Shown: piece after piece, positions 18,376-30,040 of the stretch
Numbering within the stretch: the stretch's first letter is position 1
How the letters are laid out: each line of letters opens with the position of its first letter
NCBI RefSeq assembly: GCF_004342725.1
Contig: NZ_SMCP01000009.1
Span: 1 to 64,000, forward strand
DNA: 64,000 nucleotides
Direction: 5' to 3'
Source: Testudinibacter aquarius
GTDB lineage: Bacteria > Pseudomonadota > Gammaproteobacteria > Enterobacterales > Pasteurellaceae
The notes under the pieces: model-generated
What the model was told of the DNA's origin: nothing
Seen by the model: the letters and a program-made list of their open reading frames with translations, nothing else
Databases searched by the model: none
Made by a program: the position numbers and the translations under genes

Positions 18376-20266
18376 TGCTTTGCCCGCTCTCGGTTACCAC
18401 CGCACTTTGCTTCAAATATCCCATATCCAATAAATAATGGTCCATAATCGCACGCGCCAATGGCGCCGCCTGACTGGAACCACCGCCGGCATTTTCCAAA
18501 AAGATCGACAACGCAATCGTCGGGTTGTTATAAGGTGCATAAGCGATAAACCACGCGTGGTCATGCAGATGCGAAGCCAGACTGGAAGCGTCATATTTTT
18601 GATTCTCTTTCAACCCAAACACCTGTGCGGTTCCCGATTTGCCTGCTGCCAGATAAGGCATATTCGTAAACACTTTTCTGGCTGTGCCGCTGCTGCCGTA
18701 TAACACACTGTACATACCGGTTTTCGCCGCATTCCAATAGGCTTGGGGAACCCCGTCGATATCTTCATACAACTTCGGATCGCGGTACGGTTCAATCTCG
18801 TTGCCGATCACTTCCTGCATAAAGTGCGGTGTCATCACTTTGCCGTTGTTAATCAAAACGCTTAGCGCTTTGGTCAACTGCAACGGTGTTGAAGTCCAAT
18901 AACCTTGGCCGATACCGACCGGAATCGTATCACCGATTACCCACGGTTTTTTATACCGTTGCTGCTTCCACTCACGGGTCGGCATCACGCCACTGGTCTC
19001 TTCACGAATATCAATCCCGGTGGGCATACCAAAACCAAACCGCTTCATCCACTCAGAAAAACGGTTGATCCCCATATCGTAAATCAATTGATAAAAATAG
19101 GTATCGGCCGATTCCATAATCGCTTTATTCAAATTCAGACGCCCGTGACCGCTCTTTAGCCAATCGCGATAACGTCGTTCTGTTCCCGGTAAAATCCAAT
19201 AACCCGGATCAAAAATCGTACTATTGGTGGTGATGATACCGTCTTGTAGCGCCGCCACTGCGATAAATGGCTTAACCGTGGAAGCCGGCGGAAATGCACC
19301 TTGTGTGGTGCGACTGTACAACGGACGATCAGGATCGTTTAGTAAGCCGTTATAATCGGCAGAAGAGATGCCGCCGACAAACAAATTATTGTCATAACTC
19401 GGGCTCGACACCATCGCCAGAACACTGTTGTCACGCGGATCCAACACCACCACCGCACCACGCCGTCCTTCCAATTGTTGACGAATGTAGCGTTGCAGAT
19501 CCAAATCAATCGTCAATTTGATACTTTTACCGGATACGGCCGGTTGCTGGCGCAATGTGCGGATCACTTTGCCGCGGTTATTGACTTCCACCTCTTCAAA
19601 ACCGACCTCGCCGTGCAGCTGGGGTTCGTAGTAACGCTCAATTCCCAGCTTCCCGATATCATTGGTTCCGGCATAATTTGCCAGCGCATCTTCGTCTCTC
19701 AAACGCTCAATATCTTTATCGTTAATTTTTGCTACATAGCCCAAAATATGGGTCAAATCTTCACCATAAGGATAGTGTCGTTTAAAATAGGGTCGAATTT
19801 CCAAACTAGGAAAATTGTGCTGATCAACTGAAAAACGCGCAATTTGCTCTTCGGTCAGATCGGATTTTAATAAAATCGGTGTATAGCGCGAATTTCTGCG
19901 CCGTTCTTTGGCAAAGGCTTCAATATCTTCATCGGTCAAACCGACCACTTGCCGCAGTGCATCGTAGGTCTGTTGTAAATTCTCGGTTTTTTCCGGCACG
20001 ATATATAACCCGAAAAAGGTCAAATTCTCTGCCAACACTTTATTATTACGATCGTAAATCAAGCCTCTGGTTGGCGCCACCGGCAATAATTTGATCCGAT
20101 TACCGTTGGAACGGGTTTGGTAATTTTCATAGTCTCTGATTTGCAGATGATAAACATTCAGCAATAACAATGAAAGTAGTCCTAAAACGCCGATAAACGC
20201 CACCAGCACCCGGCGTAAAAACAGGTTTTGTTCTGCTTTATTATCTCGAATAATTTCTCTTGCCAT
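18368..20266 (-). CDS. mrdA: Penicillin-binding protein 2 (MrdA)
   Basis: A 632-aa class B transpeptidase that crosslinks peptidoglycan during elongation. A single membrane helix ([22 protein letters not shown]) is followed by the pedestal domain and the transpeptidase domain with STVKPF (SXXK) near residue 330, SADTYFYQL near 388 and KSGTAQV near 545. Partner mrdB overlaps downstream; rlmH and rsfS lie upstream. This matches the conserved rsfS-rlmH-mrdAB cluster. Confidence 0.96.
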   Translation of the reverse strand: MAREIIRDNKAEQNLFLRRVLVAFIGVLGLLSLLLLNVYHLQIRDYENYQTRSNGNRIKLLPVAPTRGLIYDRNNKVLAENLTFFGLYIVPEKTENLQQTYDALRQVVGLTDEDIEAFAKERRRNSRYTPILLKSDLTEEQIARFSVDQHNFPSLEIRPYFKRHYPYGEDLTHILGYVAKINDKDIERLRDEDALANYAGTNDIGKLGIERYYEPQLHGEVGFEEVEVNNRGKVIRTLRQQPAVSGKSIKLTIDLDLQRYIRQQLEGRRGAVVVLDPRDNSVLAMVSSPSYDNNLFVGGISSADYNGLLNDPDRPLYSRTTQGAFPPASTVKPFIAVAALQDGIITTNSTIFDPGYWILPGTERRYRDWLKSGHGRLNLNKAIMESADTYFYQLIYDMGINRFSEWMKRFGFGMPTGIDIREETSGVMPTREWKQQRYKKPWVIGDTIPVGIGQGYWTSTPLQLTKALSVLINNGKVMTPHFMQEVIGNEIEPYRDPKLYEDIDGVPQAYWNAAKTGMYSVLYGSSGTARKVFTNMPYLAAGKSGTAQVFGLKENQKYDASSLASHLHDHAWFIAYAPYNNPTIALSIFLENAGGGSSQAAPLARAIMDHYLLDMGYLKQSAVVTESGQSNE

Positions 20267-20295
20267 GCTACTACTGTCAGCTCTGCTGTTTAATA

Positions 20296-20766
20296 CTATT
20301 CACGATGATACGGATGGTTAGTGGTCAAGCTCCAAGCGCGGTACAAGCTTTCCGCCACCACGACCCGAACCAACGGATGCGGTAAAGTTAAGGGCGAAAG
20401 CGACCAACTGCGCTCCGCAGCCTGTTTACATTGCGGCGACAGCCCTTCTGGTCCACCAATCAATAAACACACATCTCTACCGTCATTTTTCCAACTTTCC
20501 AACTGCTCTGCCAATTGCTCGGTGGTCCACGGTTTTCCGGGAATATCTAAGCTGACAATCATGCTATTTTTGCCACAAACTGCCAGCATTTGCTCGCCTT
20601 CTTTCTCTAAAATTCGTTTGATATCGGCATTCTTACCACGCTTTCCGGCGGCAATTTCCACCAGTTCAAACGGCATGTCTTTTGGAAAACGGCGCTGATA
20701 CTCTTCAAAACCGTTGGTTACCCAAGCCGGCATTTTGGTGCCGACCGCAATAAGCTGAATTTTCAT
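20296..20766 (-). CDS. rlmH: 23S rRNA pseudouridine-1915 N3-methyltransferase RlmH
   Basis: A 156-aa SPOUT methyltransferase that methylates pseudouridine 1915 in helix 69 of 23S rRNA on the 70S ribosome. The start [15 protein letters not shown], the SAM-binding knot [13 protein letters not shown] near residue 102 and the end [16 protein letters not shown] are typical. It starts 10 bp after the rsfS stop and precedes mrdA in the same direction. Confidence 0.97.
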   Translation of the reverse strand: MKIQLIAVGTKMPAWVTNGFEEYQRRFPKDMPFELVEIAAGKRGKNADIKRILEKEGEQMLAVCGKNSMIVSLDIPGKPWTTEQLAEQLESWKNDGRDVCLLIGGPEGLSPQCKQAAERSWSLSPLTLPHPLVRVVVAESLYRAWSLTTNHPYHRE

Positions 20767-20775
20767 CTGCTGTGG

Positions 20776-21102
20776 CTAGCCCCAGAGTTTTTCCAACTGA
20801 TACAGATCACGGCTTTCTTGCTGCATCACATGCACAATCACCTGCCCAAAGTCCACCACAATCCAATCAGCAGTTGCAACACCTTCGCTACCAAAAGACT
20901 CTATTCCCTGCTGTTTGCAGCTCTCGGTCAGATTTTGGGCAATCGAGCCGACATGACGGCTGGATGTACCGGTGCAAATCACCATATTATCCGTGATACC
21001 ATTGTTGGCTCGTACATCGAAAATACTAATATCGCTTGCTTTTAAGTCATCTAAAATATCAATGACTGCTTTGACTAATGAATTTTGCAAAAGTTTCCTC
21101 AT
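20776..21102 (-). CDS. rsfS: Ribosomal silencing factor RsfS
   Basis: A 108-aa member of the RsfS/YbeB (Iojap) family, which binds ribosomal protein L14 and blocks subunit joining under nutrient limitation. The motif DNMVICTGTSSRHVGSIA near residue 37 and ADWIVVDFGQVIVHVMQ near residue 78 are diagnostic. It heads the rsfS-rlmH-mrdA-mrdB-rlpA-dacA series. Confidence 0.96.
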   Translation of the reverse strand: MRKLLQNSLVKAVIDILDDLKASDISIFDVRANNGITDNMVICTGTSSRHVGSIAQNLTESCKQQGIESFGSEGVATADWIVVDFGQVIVHVMQQESRDLYQLEKLWG

Positions 21103-21185
21103 TCAACTAACTTGTTCAAATCCGCTTGAGCCATATCAGTTATACCGACTCAAGCTTAAAAAATGCTTAATTTAATAATAGTGAA

Positions 21186-22484
21186 TTAACGCATACCGGG
21201 CTTTTTGTGTCCCCGTTTTTGATTCACTCGATTGACTGAGCTGCTGCGTCGCAGACGAAACGGCTTTGGCAGATCCTGCAATAACGAGTCAGCGTCATAT
21301 TGGCTGACCGGAATAGTATGATCAATATAGGTTTCGATTGCCGGTAAATTCATAGCGTAGGCTTCACAGGCAAAACTGATCGATTTACCACTTTCACCGG
21401 CCCGTCCGGTACGCCCGATACGGTGCACATAGTCTTCACAGTCATCCGGCAAATCATAGTTGAACACATGGGTCACCGCCGGAATATGTAAACCGCGTGC
21501 CGCCACATCGGTTGCCACCAGAATATCCAACTCACCGCGCGTAAACTTATCCAACAGCGCCAAGCGTTTCTTCTGCGCCACATCGCCGGTCAACAACCCG
21601 ACCCGATGCCCGTCTGCCGCCAAATAACCCCAAATTGCTTCACACTGGTGTTTGGTGTTGGCAAAAATAATACAACGTTCCGGCCACTCCTCTTCCAACA
21701 AGGTTTGCAGCAATGGCATTTTATCCTGGTTAGACGGATAAAATAGCTCTTCGGTGATGCGGTGTCCGGTTTTTTGCAACGGTTCAACTTCAATGTACTC
21801 CGCTTGATTCATGTCTTCAAATGCCAATTCTCGCACTCGGAAAGAGAGCGTGGCGGAGAACAGTAGCGTCAACCGCTGTTGCACCGATGGACATTTTCGC
21901 ATCAGATAACGGATGTCACGAATAAAGCCCAAATCGAACATCCGATCGGCTTCGTCCAACACCACCACCTGCACTTTATCCAAATTGATAATACCCTGTT
22001 TAACGTAGTCAATAACCCGTCCGGTAGTGCCGATTAAAATATCCACCCCGTTTTCAATCGCTTTCAACTGTTTGTCATAACCGTCCCCGCCATAGGCAAG
22101 TGCGGTTTTCAGCCCGGTTCGCCCCACCAGTTTTGCGGCATCACTGTCAATTTGCACCGCCAACTCTCTCGTTGGTGCTAAAATCAATGCTCTGGGTTGA
22201 TTATGCTGATACTGTGCTCCGTCAGCTTGCCGGCTCAGCAAATGATGAAACGTTGCGATCAAAAACGCAATGGTTTTGCCGGTTCCGGTTTGCGCCTGTC
22301 CGGCAACGTCTTTGCCCGCCAAGGTTAACGGCAATGTCAATGCCTGAATCGGGGTGCAATATTCAAAACCACTGTCCTCCAAGGCGGCAAGCACCTGAGG
22401 GTTGATCGGGAAATCGCTGAAACGTGTCCGGCTTAAATGTTTATTTGTTTGCATATTCTCTATCGATATGTTTTCCGGCTGCAT
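21186..22484 (-). CDS. rhlB: ATP-dependent RNA helicase RhlB
   Basis: A 432-aa DEAD-box helicase that unwinds RNA for the degradosome. Motifs in order: Q-motif [18 protein letters not shown], Walker A AQTGTGKT near residue 62, PTRELA, DEAD near residue 176, SAT near 208 and [10 protein letters not shown] near 355. The identity as RhlB rather than SrmB or RhlE rests on the N-terminal [14 protein letters not shown] and its position divergent from rho, as in E. coli. The basic C-terminus ([19 protein letters not shown]) is usual for RNA contacts. Confidence 0.93.
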   Translation of the reverse strand: MQPENISIENMQTNKHLSRTRFSDFPINPQVLAALEDSGFEYCTPIQALTLPLTLAGKDVAGQAQTGTGKTIAFLIATFHHLLSRQADGAQYQHNQPRALILAPTRELAVQIDSDAAKLVGRTGLKTALAYGGDGYDKQLKAIENGVDILIGTTGRVIDYVKQGIINLDKVQVVVLDEADRMFDLGFIRDIRYLMRKCPSVQQRLTLLFSATLSFRVRELAFEDMNQAEYIEVEPLQKTGHRITEELFYPSNQDKMPLLQTLLEEEWPERCIIFANTKHQCEAIWGYLAADGHRVGLLTGDVAQKKRLALLDKFTRGELDILVATDVAARGLHIPAVTHVFNYDLPDDCEDYVHRIGRTGRAGESGKSISFACEAYAMNLPAIETYIDHTIPVSQYDADSLLQDLPKPFRLRRSSSVNRVNQKRGHKKPGMR

Positions 22485-22806
22485 AGGGCTTGCCCTAATA
22501 ATCCGAGATTAAGGTTCAGATTGATGACGATGTCGAAATTTCACATCGCTAAAATTTGCTAAGGATAGCATGAAGCAGCGCTGAGGTATAAAATAAATCA
22601 TCGTTTAACCCAGAATTTCGACCTTTTTATCGCCATTTTTATTTTTTGTCGGCGGAAATACGGGATTAATTCGAATTCAGTCTGGACAGACCGCACTTTT
22701 AGTGGTAATTTTATCGCCACTCAAAAAGTCTGAGTCACACTTTTCAGTGACAACACTCACATATTCATTTATCTAATCTTAATCTAACGTTAATTTTCTC
22801 CATATT
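22485..22806. promoter_or_regulatory. Divergent rhlB/rho intergenic region and rho leader
   Basis: A 322-bp gap with no coding frame I can support. It must contain the rhlB promoter (minus) and the rho promoter plus a long untranslated leader. A single USS lies near 22689, and a weak AGTGG/CCACT inverted repeat lies near 22700-22721. In E. coli rho represses itself by terminating in its leader; the same is possible here but is not visible as a motif. Confidence 0.5.
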
Positions 22807-24069
22807 ATGAATCTTACAGAACTCAAAAATACTCCGGTTTCCGAGCTTGTCCGCATTGGCGAAGAACAAATGGGCTTGGAAAACCTGGCGCGTTTACGCA
22901 AACAAGATATTATTTTCTCAATTTTAAAACAGCATTCAAAGAGCGGTGAAGACATCTTCGGTAACGGCGTTTTGGAAATTCTGCAAGACGGCTTCGGCTT
23001 CTTGCGTTCTGCCGACAGCTCCTATCTAGCAGGGCCGGATGATATTTACGTTTCACCAAGCCAAATTCGCCGCTTTAACTTACGCACCGGTGATATGATC
23101 GAAGGCAAAATCAGACCGCCAAAAGAGGGCGAACGCTATTTTGCCTTGTTGAAAATCAAAGAAGTCAACGCCGATCGTCCTGAAATTTCCCGCAATAAAA
23201 TCCTGTTTGAGAATCTGACCCCACTGCATGCTAATTCTCGTATGCGCATGGAACGGGGCAATGGCTCAACCGAAGATTTAACCGCACGCGTATTGGATTT
23301 AGCCGCGCCAATCGGCAAAGGACAACGTGGCTTAATCGTAGCACCACCGAAAGCCGGTAAAACCATGTTGCTGCAAAATATTGCACAAAGCATCACCTAC
23401 AACTACCCTGAATGTATTTTAATGGTGTTGCTGATCGACGAACGCCCGGAAGAAGTGACCGAGATGCAACGCTTGGTCAAAGGTGAAGTAGTGGCTTCAA
23501 CTTTCGATGAACCGGCGGCACGCCATGTGCAAGTGGCTGAAATGGTGATTGAAAAAGCCAAACGTTTGGTTGAGCATAAAAAAGACGTAGTGATTTTATT
23601 GGACTCGATCACTCGCTTAGCACGCGCTTACAACACCGTCACCCCGGCATCAGGCAAAATCCTGTCCGGTGGGGTCGATGCCAACGCCCTACACCGTCCG
23701 AAGCGCTTTTTTGGTGCCGCGCGTAACGTAGAAGAAGGCGGCAGCCTGACTATTATTGCGACCGCACTTGTCGATACCGGCTCTAAAATGGACGAAGTGA
23801 TCTACGAAGAGTTTAAAGGAACCGGTAATATGGAGCTGCACTTATCGCGTAAAATTGCCGAAAAACGCGTCTTCCCTGCGATCGACTTCAACCGTTCCGG
23901 CACGCGTAAAGAAGAGCTGCTCACCACCCCTGATGAACTACAAAAAATGTGGATTCTGCGTAAAATCGTTCACCCGATGGGCGAAACTGAAGCGATGGAA
24001 TTCCTGATTGATAAATTGTCAATGGCAAAAACCAACGAAGAGTTTTTTGAAATTATGAAGCGTTCATAA
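22807..24069 (+). CDS. rho: Transcription termination factor Rho
   Basis: A 420-aa hexameric RNA-dependent ATPase that ends transcription of untranslated RNA. The N-terminal helix bundle begins [15 protein letters not shown]; the cold-shock-like RNA-binding domain includes GFGFLRS near residue 59. The ATPase core has Walker A PPKAGKT near residue 180 and Walker [10 protein letters not shown] near residue 261. Length and sequence are standard. It ends before a perfect 22-bp palindrome followed by T residues. Confidence 0.98.
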   Translation: MNLTELKNTPVSELVRIGEEQMGLENLARLRKQDIIFSILKQHSKSGEDIFGNGVLEILQDGFGFLRSADSSYLAGPDDIYVSPSQIRRFNLRTGDMIEGKIRPPKEGERYFALLKIKEVNADRPEISRNKILFENLTPLHANSRMRMERGNGSTEDLTARVLDLAAPIGKGQRGLIVAPPKAGKTMLLQNIAQSITYNYPECILMVLLIDERPEEVTEMQRLVKGEVVASTFDEPAARHVQVAEMVIEKAKRLVEHKKDVVILLDSITRLARAYNTVTPASGKILSGGVDANALHRPKRFFGAARNVEEGGSLTIIATALVDTGSKMDEVIYEEFKGTGNMELHLSRKIAEKRVFPAIDFNRSGTRKEELLTTPDELQKMWILRKIVHPMGETEAMEFLIDKLSMAKTNEEFFEIMKRS

Positions 24070-24103
24070 TCAACGCTTGATTGATAAAACGGTATTTGCA
24101 ACC

Positions 24104-24125
24104 AGCGCTAGTCTAGACTAGCGCT
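24104..24125 (+). terminator. rho terminator, perfect palindrome
   Basis: AGCGCTAGTCT and its exact complement AGACTAGCGCT form an uninterrupted 22-bp palindrome followed by TTTTAGTTTTT on the plus strand. It ends rho and lies 18 bp from the converging tolC stop. Confidence 0.85.
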
Positions 24126-24142
24126 TTTTAGTTTTTACGTTA

Positions 24143-25495
24143 TTAAAGCTTACTCTTAATCGTCAACAAACTGTTAAGACGAGTTAAATCGCTTTCATTT
24201 AAAGTGCCTGACAGCTGGCGCAATTGTAATTCCAGTAACAAGTAATTATAACGAGCCGAAGCTAACTGGCGTTGTGCTTCATGGCGAGCTCGAGTTGCCG
24301 TCAAGACATCCAAAATCGTTCTGGTGCCGGTTTGATAGCCGGATAAAGTGGCGTTATAAGCGCTTTCCGAGGATTTAACATACTGTTGGTAGGCTTTAAT
24401 CGAACTAGCAGAAGCATTTAAACTATTGACTGTGGAGCGAATATTACGCACTAAATCACGATAGGTCGATTCCAAATTTTCCGAATTGCTGACAAAAGCA
24501 TGCTGCTGTTGCCGAACTTTAGAACTGGTTTGCCCCCCGGTATACAATGGCATCGACACTTCCAAACCGATTGAGGCACGATCCAGATTGCGATCCGTAA
24601 TACCGTAGGTGCTGGCACTTGGTATCTGCGAATTGGTATGAGCCAAACCTGCGACCAGATTTACTGTCGGTAGATAAGCACTTTGCGCCACTTTAATCCC
24701 CTCTTTTGCCAACTCTTTCCCCATTTTATAGTAGGTCAGGGTTAAATTTTGCTCTTCCCCTTGAGCAATATACTGATTCGGGTTGGCATAATTTTGGGTT
24801 TTGAATTTTTTGGTGTCCAGCTTACGAATATCTGACGGATACTGCCCGGTAATTTCGTACAACGCTTCAATACTGTTATCAACATCGTTTTTGGCGCCGA
24901 TTTCATTGGCAACCACACTGTCGTATTGTGCTTGCGCTTCATCAACATCGGTCACCGCAACCAAACCCACTTGATATTGTTGGTTAGTGTTAGTTAACTG
25001 CTTGTAAACCGCACTTTTTTCCGCTTGTACTGAAGTTAACGTATCAATACTGTTTAATACGTTAATATAGGCTGCCGCCACCCGATACAATAAATTCTGT
25101 TGCGTCGCTTGATAAGACACTTCTGCCTGCTGCGCCGTTTTTTCCTGCAGTGACAAATTACGCCACAGGCTCATATTAAACAGTGACTGGCTGAGGGTAA
25201 GCCCGGCGCTGAAAACACGATTTTGCCCAAAGCTGTTGTTCAAACTGCTATTATGGTTGCTTCCATGATCAATATAACGGCTACTGCTATAACCGGCATT
25301 GGCGCTTAATTGAGGCAGTAACGCTCCTTTTGCCTGATTTTTGCCTTCCATAATTTGCTGGCTGTCAGCATAGGCTTTCTTGACGATTGGGTCACTGATT
25401 TTCGCCTGTTCATAAGCGTCAAGCAGGGATGTCGCCATCACTTGTTGCGCGAAGCCTAAGCTTAAAACCGACAGCAACAATGCTGCTTTTTTCAT
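24143..25495 (-). CDS. tolC: Outer membrane efflux channel TolC
   Basis: A 450-aa outer membrane channel protein with two OEP repeats. It should form the trimeric exit duct for tripartite drug pumps and type I secretion. The ATG at 25495 is chosen because GGAGAGAG lies just upstream and a signal peptide (MKKAALLLSVLSLGFAQQVMA) follows directly. DAYEQAKISDPIVKKAYAD near residue 24 and TGTRTILDVLTATRARHEAQRQLASAR toward the end (quoted only in part: TILDVLTATR) are family features. It is divergent from nudF-cpdA, as in E. coli. Confidence 0.93.
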   Translation of the reverse strand: MKKAALLLSVLSLGFAQQVMATSLLDAYEQAKISDPIVKKAYADSQQIMEGKNQAKGALLPQLSANAGYSSSRYIDHGSNHNSSLNNSFGQNRVFSAGLTLSQSLFNMSLWRNLSLQEKTAQQAEVSYQATQQNLLYRVAAAYINVLNSIDTLTSVQAEKSAVYKQLTNTNQQYQVGLVAVTDVDEAQAQYDSVVANEIGAKNDVDNSIEALYEITGQYPSDIRKLDTKKFKTQNYANPNQYIAQGEEQNLTLTYYKMGKELAKEGIKVAQSAYLPTVNLVAGLAHTNSQIPSASTYGITDRNLDRASIGLEVSMPLYTGGQTSSKVRQQQHAFVSNSENLESTYRDLVRNIRSTVNSLNASASSIKAYQQYVKSSESAYNATLSGYQTGTRTILDVLTATRARHEAQRQLASARYNYLLLELQLRQLSGTLNESDLTRLNSLLTIKSKL

Positions 25496-25625
25496 ATTTA
25501 CTCTCTCCACTAAATGATCGTTCATTCGCACATTTTACCGAAAAGTATTTATAAATGTAAGTGAAAAAAATGCTTAATTTGATACACTAACAACCATACT
25601 TCATAAGTAATCAAGGAAATAATGT

Positions 25626-26246
25626 ATGTCAATTGAACAATTTTCCAGCACTGATTTAACGGTTGAACAGCAAGATCTGGTCTATGATGGTTTTTTTAAA
25701 TTGTACAAAATCCAATTCCGCCACAAACTATTTGCCGGTGGTTACAGCGGCACAGTCACCCGCGAATTACTCTACAAAGGTGCGGCTTCTGCGGTTATCG
25801 CCTATGATCCAAAGCGCGATCAAGTGGTTTTAGTCGAACAAGTGCGGATCGGTGCTTATGTTGCCGGCAGCCCACAATCTCCTTGGCTGCTGGAATTGAT
25901 CGCCGGCATGGTAGAACAAGGCGAACAGGCACAACAAGTGGCACTGCGTGAGGCACAAGAAGAAGCCGGGGTCACAATTGAGCAGATTATTCCGGCACTG
26001 AGCGTTTGGGACAGCCCCGGCGGCGTGTTTGAACGCATTCACCTGTTTGCCGGCAAAGTTGATGCGGCTAAAGCCGATGGTTTACATGGTTTGGCAGAAG
26101 AACATGAAGACATCAAAGTGCACGTCGTCAGCCGCGAACAGGCTTATCAGTGGGTTGAAAGCGGTAAAATCGACAACAGTATTGCAGTGATCGGCTTACA
26201 GTGGCTACAGTTAAATTATCCACGTTTGAAAAAATTATGGGTATAG
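25626..26246 (+). CDS. nudF: ADP-ribose pyrophosphatase NudF
   Basis: A 206-aa Nudix hydrolase that cleaves ADP-ribose to AMP and ribose 5-phosphate. The Nudix box has the pattern GX5EX7REXXEEXGX: G and E in GMVEQGEQAQQ and the catalytic REAQEEAG near residue 110-117. The order tolC/nudF/cpdA matches E. coli, where yqiB also sits between; yqiB is absent here. A 157-bp gap separates it from cpdA. Confidence 0.94.
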   Translation: MSIEQFSSTDLTVEQQDLVYDGFFKLYKIQFRHKLFAGGYSGTVTRELLYKGAASAVIAYDPKRDQVVLVEQVRIGAYVAGSPQSPWLLELIAGMVEQGEQAQQVALREAQEEAGVTIEQIIPALSVWDSPGGVFERIHLFAGKVDAAKADGLHGLAEEHEDIKVHVVSREQAYQWVESGKIDNSIAVIGLQWLQLNYPRLKKLWV

Positions 26247-26403
26247 CCTAAAAAAGTGATGTAACTCTAATTTTTCAAGATTATTTAACACAAAATGTGC
26301 GCCTACTAGCATTTTTAATATAAAACTACTGACATTTTTATAAAAAACAGTATCTTATCAGTTATAACTTATTTTTATTTTTTATCAATTTTGTTGGTAT
26401 ATT

Positions 26404-27234
26404 TTGAGAACGACTTTTCTACACCATTCTGACAAGCTGCCGGTTCGGTTTATTCAAGTAACCGACCCGCATCTGTTTGCCGATAAAAAAGCGGAGTTGT
26501 TGGGAATTAACACTTTCGACAGCTTCAAGGCAGTTCTATCCGAGATTCAACAAACGCCGTTCACTTTTGAATTTGTATTAGCGACCGGAGATTTGACCCA
26601 AGACAATAATCCGGAAGGATATCGCTATTTCAGTGAAGAAATTTCACAGTTGCAAAAACCGGTTTTTTGGATTCCTGGCAACCATGATTATCAGCCACAC
26701 ATGGTTGAAACCTTAAACCGTTATCCTGAATTTATCTCTCCGCTAAAACACATTATCGTCAACAATAACTGGCAGATTTTGATGTTGGACAGCCAAGTGC
26801 TGAATGTGCCGCACGGCTATCTGAATCAATATCAATTAGACTGGTTGATCGCAAAAATAGAACAATATCCTGATTTATATACGCTGGTGGTACTGCACCA
26901 CCATATTGCGCCAACCCGCTCCGCTTGGCTGGATCAACATAATCTACGTAATACCTCAGAATTTTTAAGCTGTCTGCAACAACATTGTCATATTAAAGCG
27001 ATTATTAGCGGACACATCCATCAGGAAATGGATACCCTGTGGAATAACTATCGAATCCTGACTACCCCATCAACCTGCATTCAGTTTAAATCCGACAGTT
27101 ACCACTTCAACTTGGATATTTTGCCACCGGGTTGGCGCGAGTTTGAATTGTATCCGGACGGCAGCTTGATAACACAGGTGAAGCGGCTCAAACATAATCT
27201 GTTTGTTCCGGATTTTAATATTTCAGGTTATTAG
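26404..27234 (+). CDS. cpdA: 3',5'-cyclic AMP phosphodiesterase CpdA
   Basis: A 276-aa class III cyclic nucleotide phosphodiesterase that lowers cAMP and so tunes CRP regulation, including competence in Pasteurellaceae. The metallophosphoesterase motifs are D-P-H at residue 21, GDLTQD near 60, GNHD near 95, HHH near 165 and GHIH near 203. The frame appears to start at a TTG; an in-frame stop lies at 26365 and no ATG occurs between. The alignment of RFIQVTDPHLF with E. coli CpdA needs nearly this full N-terminus. No good ribosome binding site is visible, which suggests weak translation. Confidence 0.92.
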   Translation: MRTTFLHHSDKLPVRFIQVTDPHLFADKKAELLGINTFDSFKAVLSEIQQTPFTFEFVLATGDLTQDNNPEGYRYFSEEISQLQKPVFWIPGNHDYQPHMVETLNRYPEFISPLKHIIVNNNWQILMLDSQVLNVPHGYLNQYQLDWLIAKIEQYPDLYTLVVLHHHIAPTRSAWLDQHNLRNTSEFLSCLQQHCHIKAIISGHIHQEMDTLWNNYRILTTPSTCIQFKSDSYHFNLDILPPGWREFELYPDGSLITQVKRLKHNLFVPDFNISGY

Positions 27235-27271
27235 GGGCTGTCGGGTAAAATAGGTTGTTATCTAACACCTG

Positions 27272-27805
27272 TTACTTAAATAGCGTTCGCTGGCGGCGAC
27301 TCGGCTTAATTTGGCTGATCAATACCAAACCCAACACCAAAATATAGCCGATAAAAATCGCTATTAACCACTGCGGCATTGCAAAACCCAGTAATGACCA
27401 CTGAATTTCGCTGCAAGAACCGTAAGCCTCAAACATTTGTGGCAACCACTTATTTAGCGGTAAAGTAGAGGGAAATTCCACCATCAGCGGGCACTGATTC
27501 CACGGCACCGGATTCAGTTGGTAATCAGTATGTTGCAGTGCTAATAACAGCCCTTTCACCGCACTTGCCAAGCCAACCGCTAACGCTAATAAACGGATCA
27601 GCAACAATCGCGGTGCAACCATTCCAATCAATGCTGCCAATGCCACGCCGGCAATGGCAACACGTTCATAAATACACATCACACAGGGTTCTAATTTCAT
27701 GACGTGTTGAAAATACAGCCCAGTGGCTTCAAACGCCAAACAGGACAGCAGCAGCAGCAGCCAACTGCCACGACTAAGGGAAACTTGCTTTAAGTAATAT
27801 AACAT
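27272..27805 (-). CDS. dsbB: Disulfide bond formation protein DsbB
   Basis: A 177-aa inner membrane protein with four hydrophobic segments that reoxidises DsbA and passes electrons to quinone. The first redox pair is CVMC at residues 41-44 and the second pair is the cysteine of NQCPLM near 104 and that of GSCSEI near 130. It begins 20 bp after the nhaB stop; nhaB-dsbB adjacency is conserved in enterics and Pasteurellaceae. Confidence 0.95.
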   Translation of the reverse strand: MLYYLKQVSLSRGSWLLLLLSCLAFEATGLYFQHVMKLEPCVMCIYERVAIAGVALAALIGMVAPRLLLIRLLALAVGLASAVKGLLLALQHTDYQLNPVPWNQCPLMVEFPSTLPLNKWLPQMFEAYGSCSEIQWSLLGFAMPQWLIAIFIGYILVLGLVLISQIKPSRRQRTLFK

Positions 27806-27825
27806 TCGCTTTCCTTATTATGTTG

Positions 27826-29361
27826 TCAAAATACACCGATACTTTGGAACCAGAGGGTGAATTTAGGTAAAAACAGTTCTACCGATACTAACCCAACTAG
27901 CGCTAAAACGATAGTATAAGGTAAAGCCATATAAACCATTCGTCCATAAGATAAGCGAATTAATGGTGCAAATGATGATGTTAATAAAAACAGAAAAGCC
28001 GCCTGTCCATTTGGTGTCGCCACCGACGGCAGGTTGGTTCCGGTATTGATTGCCACCGCAATCAGTTCAAACTGTTGCTGTGTAATCGTTCCAGCTGTCA
28101 ATGCCGCTTTGGCTTCATTAATATATACTGTGCCGACAAACACATTATCGGAAATGGCAGACAGTAAACCATTAAAAATATAGAACAGCGCTAATTGTGT
28201 CTCATCTGAGGCGTGTAGCACAAAATTAATAATCGGCTGGAACAGTCCTTGATCGATGATCACCGACACCACCGCAAAAAATACCACTAAAAGTGCAGTA
28301 AACGGCAGCGCGTCTTGAAAGGCTTTGCCTAAGGCATGTTCTTCAGTGATACCACAAAGTGCGGTCGCCAAAATAATCACACTCAGACCAACCAGCCCTA
28401 CTGCCGCCAAATGAAACGCTAAACCACAGATCAACCAAATACCAACCAACGCTTGCACATAAAGGCGCATGCGATCCTGATCTGTCATTTTACGGCTCTG
28501 CTCGCGCTCATAACGCGCCAACACCACCCAGACTTTTTGTGGCAAACGCTGCCCGTAGCCGAATACTTTAAAACGCTCTAGTGCCAAACAGGTTAACGTT
28601 CCGCAAATCAACACCGGCAAAGTCACCGGCAACATGCGTAAGAAAAATTCGCTAAATCCCCAACCCGCCTGTGCTGCAATAATTAAATTTTGCGGCTCAC
28701 CAACCATTGTCATCACCCCACCAAGTGCGGTACCGACCCCGGCGTGCATCATTAAACTGCGCAGGAAACTGCGAAATTGCTCTAACGTATTGCGTGACAT
28801 ATCAATTTTTTGATCATTAAAAATATCGTCAGAGTTATCGTCAAAGGTGTAACCGGAAGCGACTTTATGATATACCGCATAAAAGCCGGTTCCGACACTG
28901 ATAATCACCGCAACAACAGTCAAGGCATCTAAAAAAGCAGACAAAAAAGCCGCACTGAGACAAAACGCCAATGACAGACGCAATTTTGAGCGGATCCCCA
29001 ACAGTAATTTGGTAAAAATAAACAGTAGCAGCTGCTTCATAAAGAAAATCCCTGCTACCATAAACACCAGTAGCAGGAGAACTTCGATATTCGCCATAAT
29101 TTCATGCATCACGTGATCCGGTGAAGTCATGCCGATGAAAACCGCTTCAATCACCAACAAACCACCAGCTTGCAACGGATAGCATTTCAGTGCCATTGCC
29201 AAGGTAAAAATAAATTCTGCAACCAGCAGCCAACCCGCCCAGAACGGGCTGATGGTAAAATAAATAATCGGATTAACAATTAAAAACCCTAAAATACAAG
29301 CCTTGTACCAATCCGGTGTTTTACCCAAAAAATTACGTAAAATCGCACTGCTGTAATTCAT
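27826..29361 (-). CDS. nhaB: Na+/H+ antiporter NhaB
   Basis: A 511-aa polytopic membrane protein with about twelve hydrophobic segments, matching NhaB, which expels sodium in exchange for protons. The N-terminus [18 protein letters not shown] and the internal [21 protein letters not shown] are family signatures. A long downstream-coupled dsbB suggests one transcript. No regulatory site was recognised in the 130 bp upstream. Confidence 0.95.
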   Translation of the reverse strand: MNYSSAILRNFLGKTPDWYKACILGFLIVNPIIYFTISPFWAGWLLVAEFIFTLAMALKCYPLQAGGLLVIEAVFIGMTSPDHVMHEIMANIEVLLLLVFMVAGIFFMKQLLLFIFTKLLLGIRSKLRLSLAFCLSAAFLSAFLDALTVVAVIISVGTGFYAVYHKVASGYTFDDNSDDIFNDQKIDMSRNTLEQFRSFLRSLMMHAGVGTALGGVMTMVGEPQNLIIAAQAGWGFSEFFLRMLPVTLPVLICGTLTCLALERFKVFGYGQRLPQKVWVVLARYEREQSRKMTDQDRMRLYVQALVGIWLICGLAFHLAAVGLVGLSVIILATALCGITEEHALGKAFQDALPFTALLVVFFAVVSVIIDQGLFQPIINFVLHASDETQLALFYIFNGLLSAISDNVFVGTVYINEAKAALTAGTITQQQFELIAVAINTGTNLPSVATPNGQAAFLFLLTSSFAPLIRLSYGRMVYMALPYTIVLALVGLVSVELFLPKFTLWFQSIGVF

Positions 29362-29494
29362 TTTTCTACCCTGAATCTCGTTTTTCTAACGTATGATTTG
29401 TCAATAATGAAGTATTGTAATCAAGTTCTATAAAAAGAATAACCATTTATGATCTTATATAAAAAAATGCTAACCAAATCACATTTTTAAACCA

Positions 29495-29887
29495 TTAACC
29501 TTCTATTATTTCGCCACTTTCCTGATTTTCAAAAATAAGTGAAACCGAGTTAACACAAAACCGTAAGCCGGTCGGCGGCGGACCATCATCGAAAACATGC
29601 CCTAAATGAGAATCACAGTGGCCGCAACGAATTTCAGTACGGTGGCGTGACAAGCTGTAATCGTCCAAATAGCGTATCGCCTGCTCGGATACCGGTTGAT
29701 AAAAACTCGGCCAACCGCAACCGGCATCAAATTTAGTGTCCGAGACAAATAACCGCGAATTGCACAATAAACAGCGGTATAACCCAAGCCCCTGCTGTTG
29801 CAATAATTTTCCGCTGAACGGCAATTCGGTGCCTTGCTCAAGACAAATTCGCTGCTGTTCTGGTGTAAGTTGTTCTTTTGTTTTCAT
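29495..29887 (-). CDS. msrB: Peptide methionine-R-sulfoxide reductase MsrB
   Basis: A 130-aa enzyme that repairs methionine-R-sulfoxide in proteins. The zinc-binding pairs CLLC near residue 41 and CGHC near residue 90 and the catalytic motif [11 protein letters not shown] (usually RYCxNS) are present. The ATG at 29887 is chosen because GGGAGG lies 5 nt upstream; the longer frame starts with TTG. The C-terminus after the catalytic cysteine is short but within the usual range. Confidence 0.94.
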   Translation of the reverse strand: MKTKEQLTPEQQRICLEQGTELPFSGKLLQQQGLGLYRCLLCNSRLFVSDTKFDAGCGWPSFYQPVSEQAIRYLDDYSLSRHRTEIRCGHCDSHLGHVFDDGPPPTGLRFCVNSVSLIFENQESGEIIEG

Positions 29888-30040
29888 TGTTCCTCCCAAG
29901 ATTCTACATTGGCCTTATTCTAAAACAAAACGCACCACGCTATCGATTTTTTCTGCTATAAAGCCACCTTATTATCTGCTATATTTTTGGAGCTATCTTG
30001 ACTTGACGCAATAATTTGTTGTTTCGAACGAATACAAATC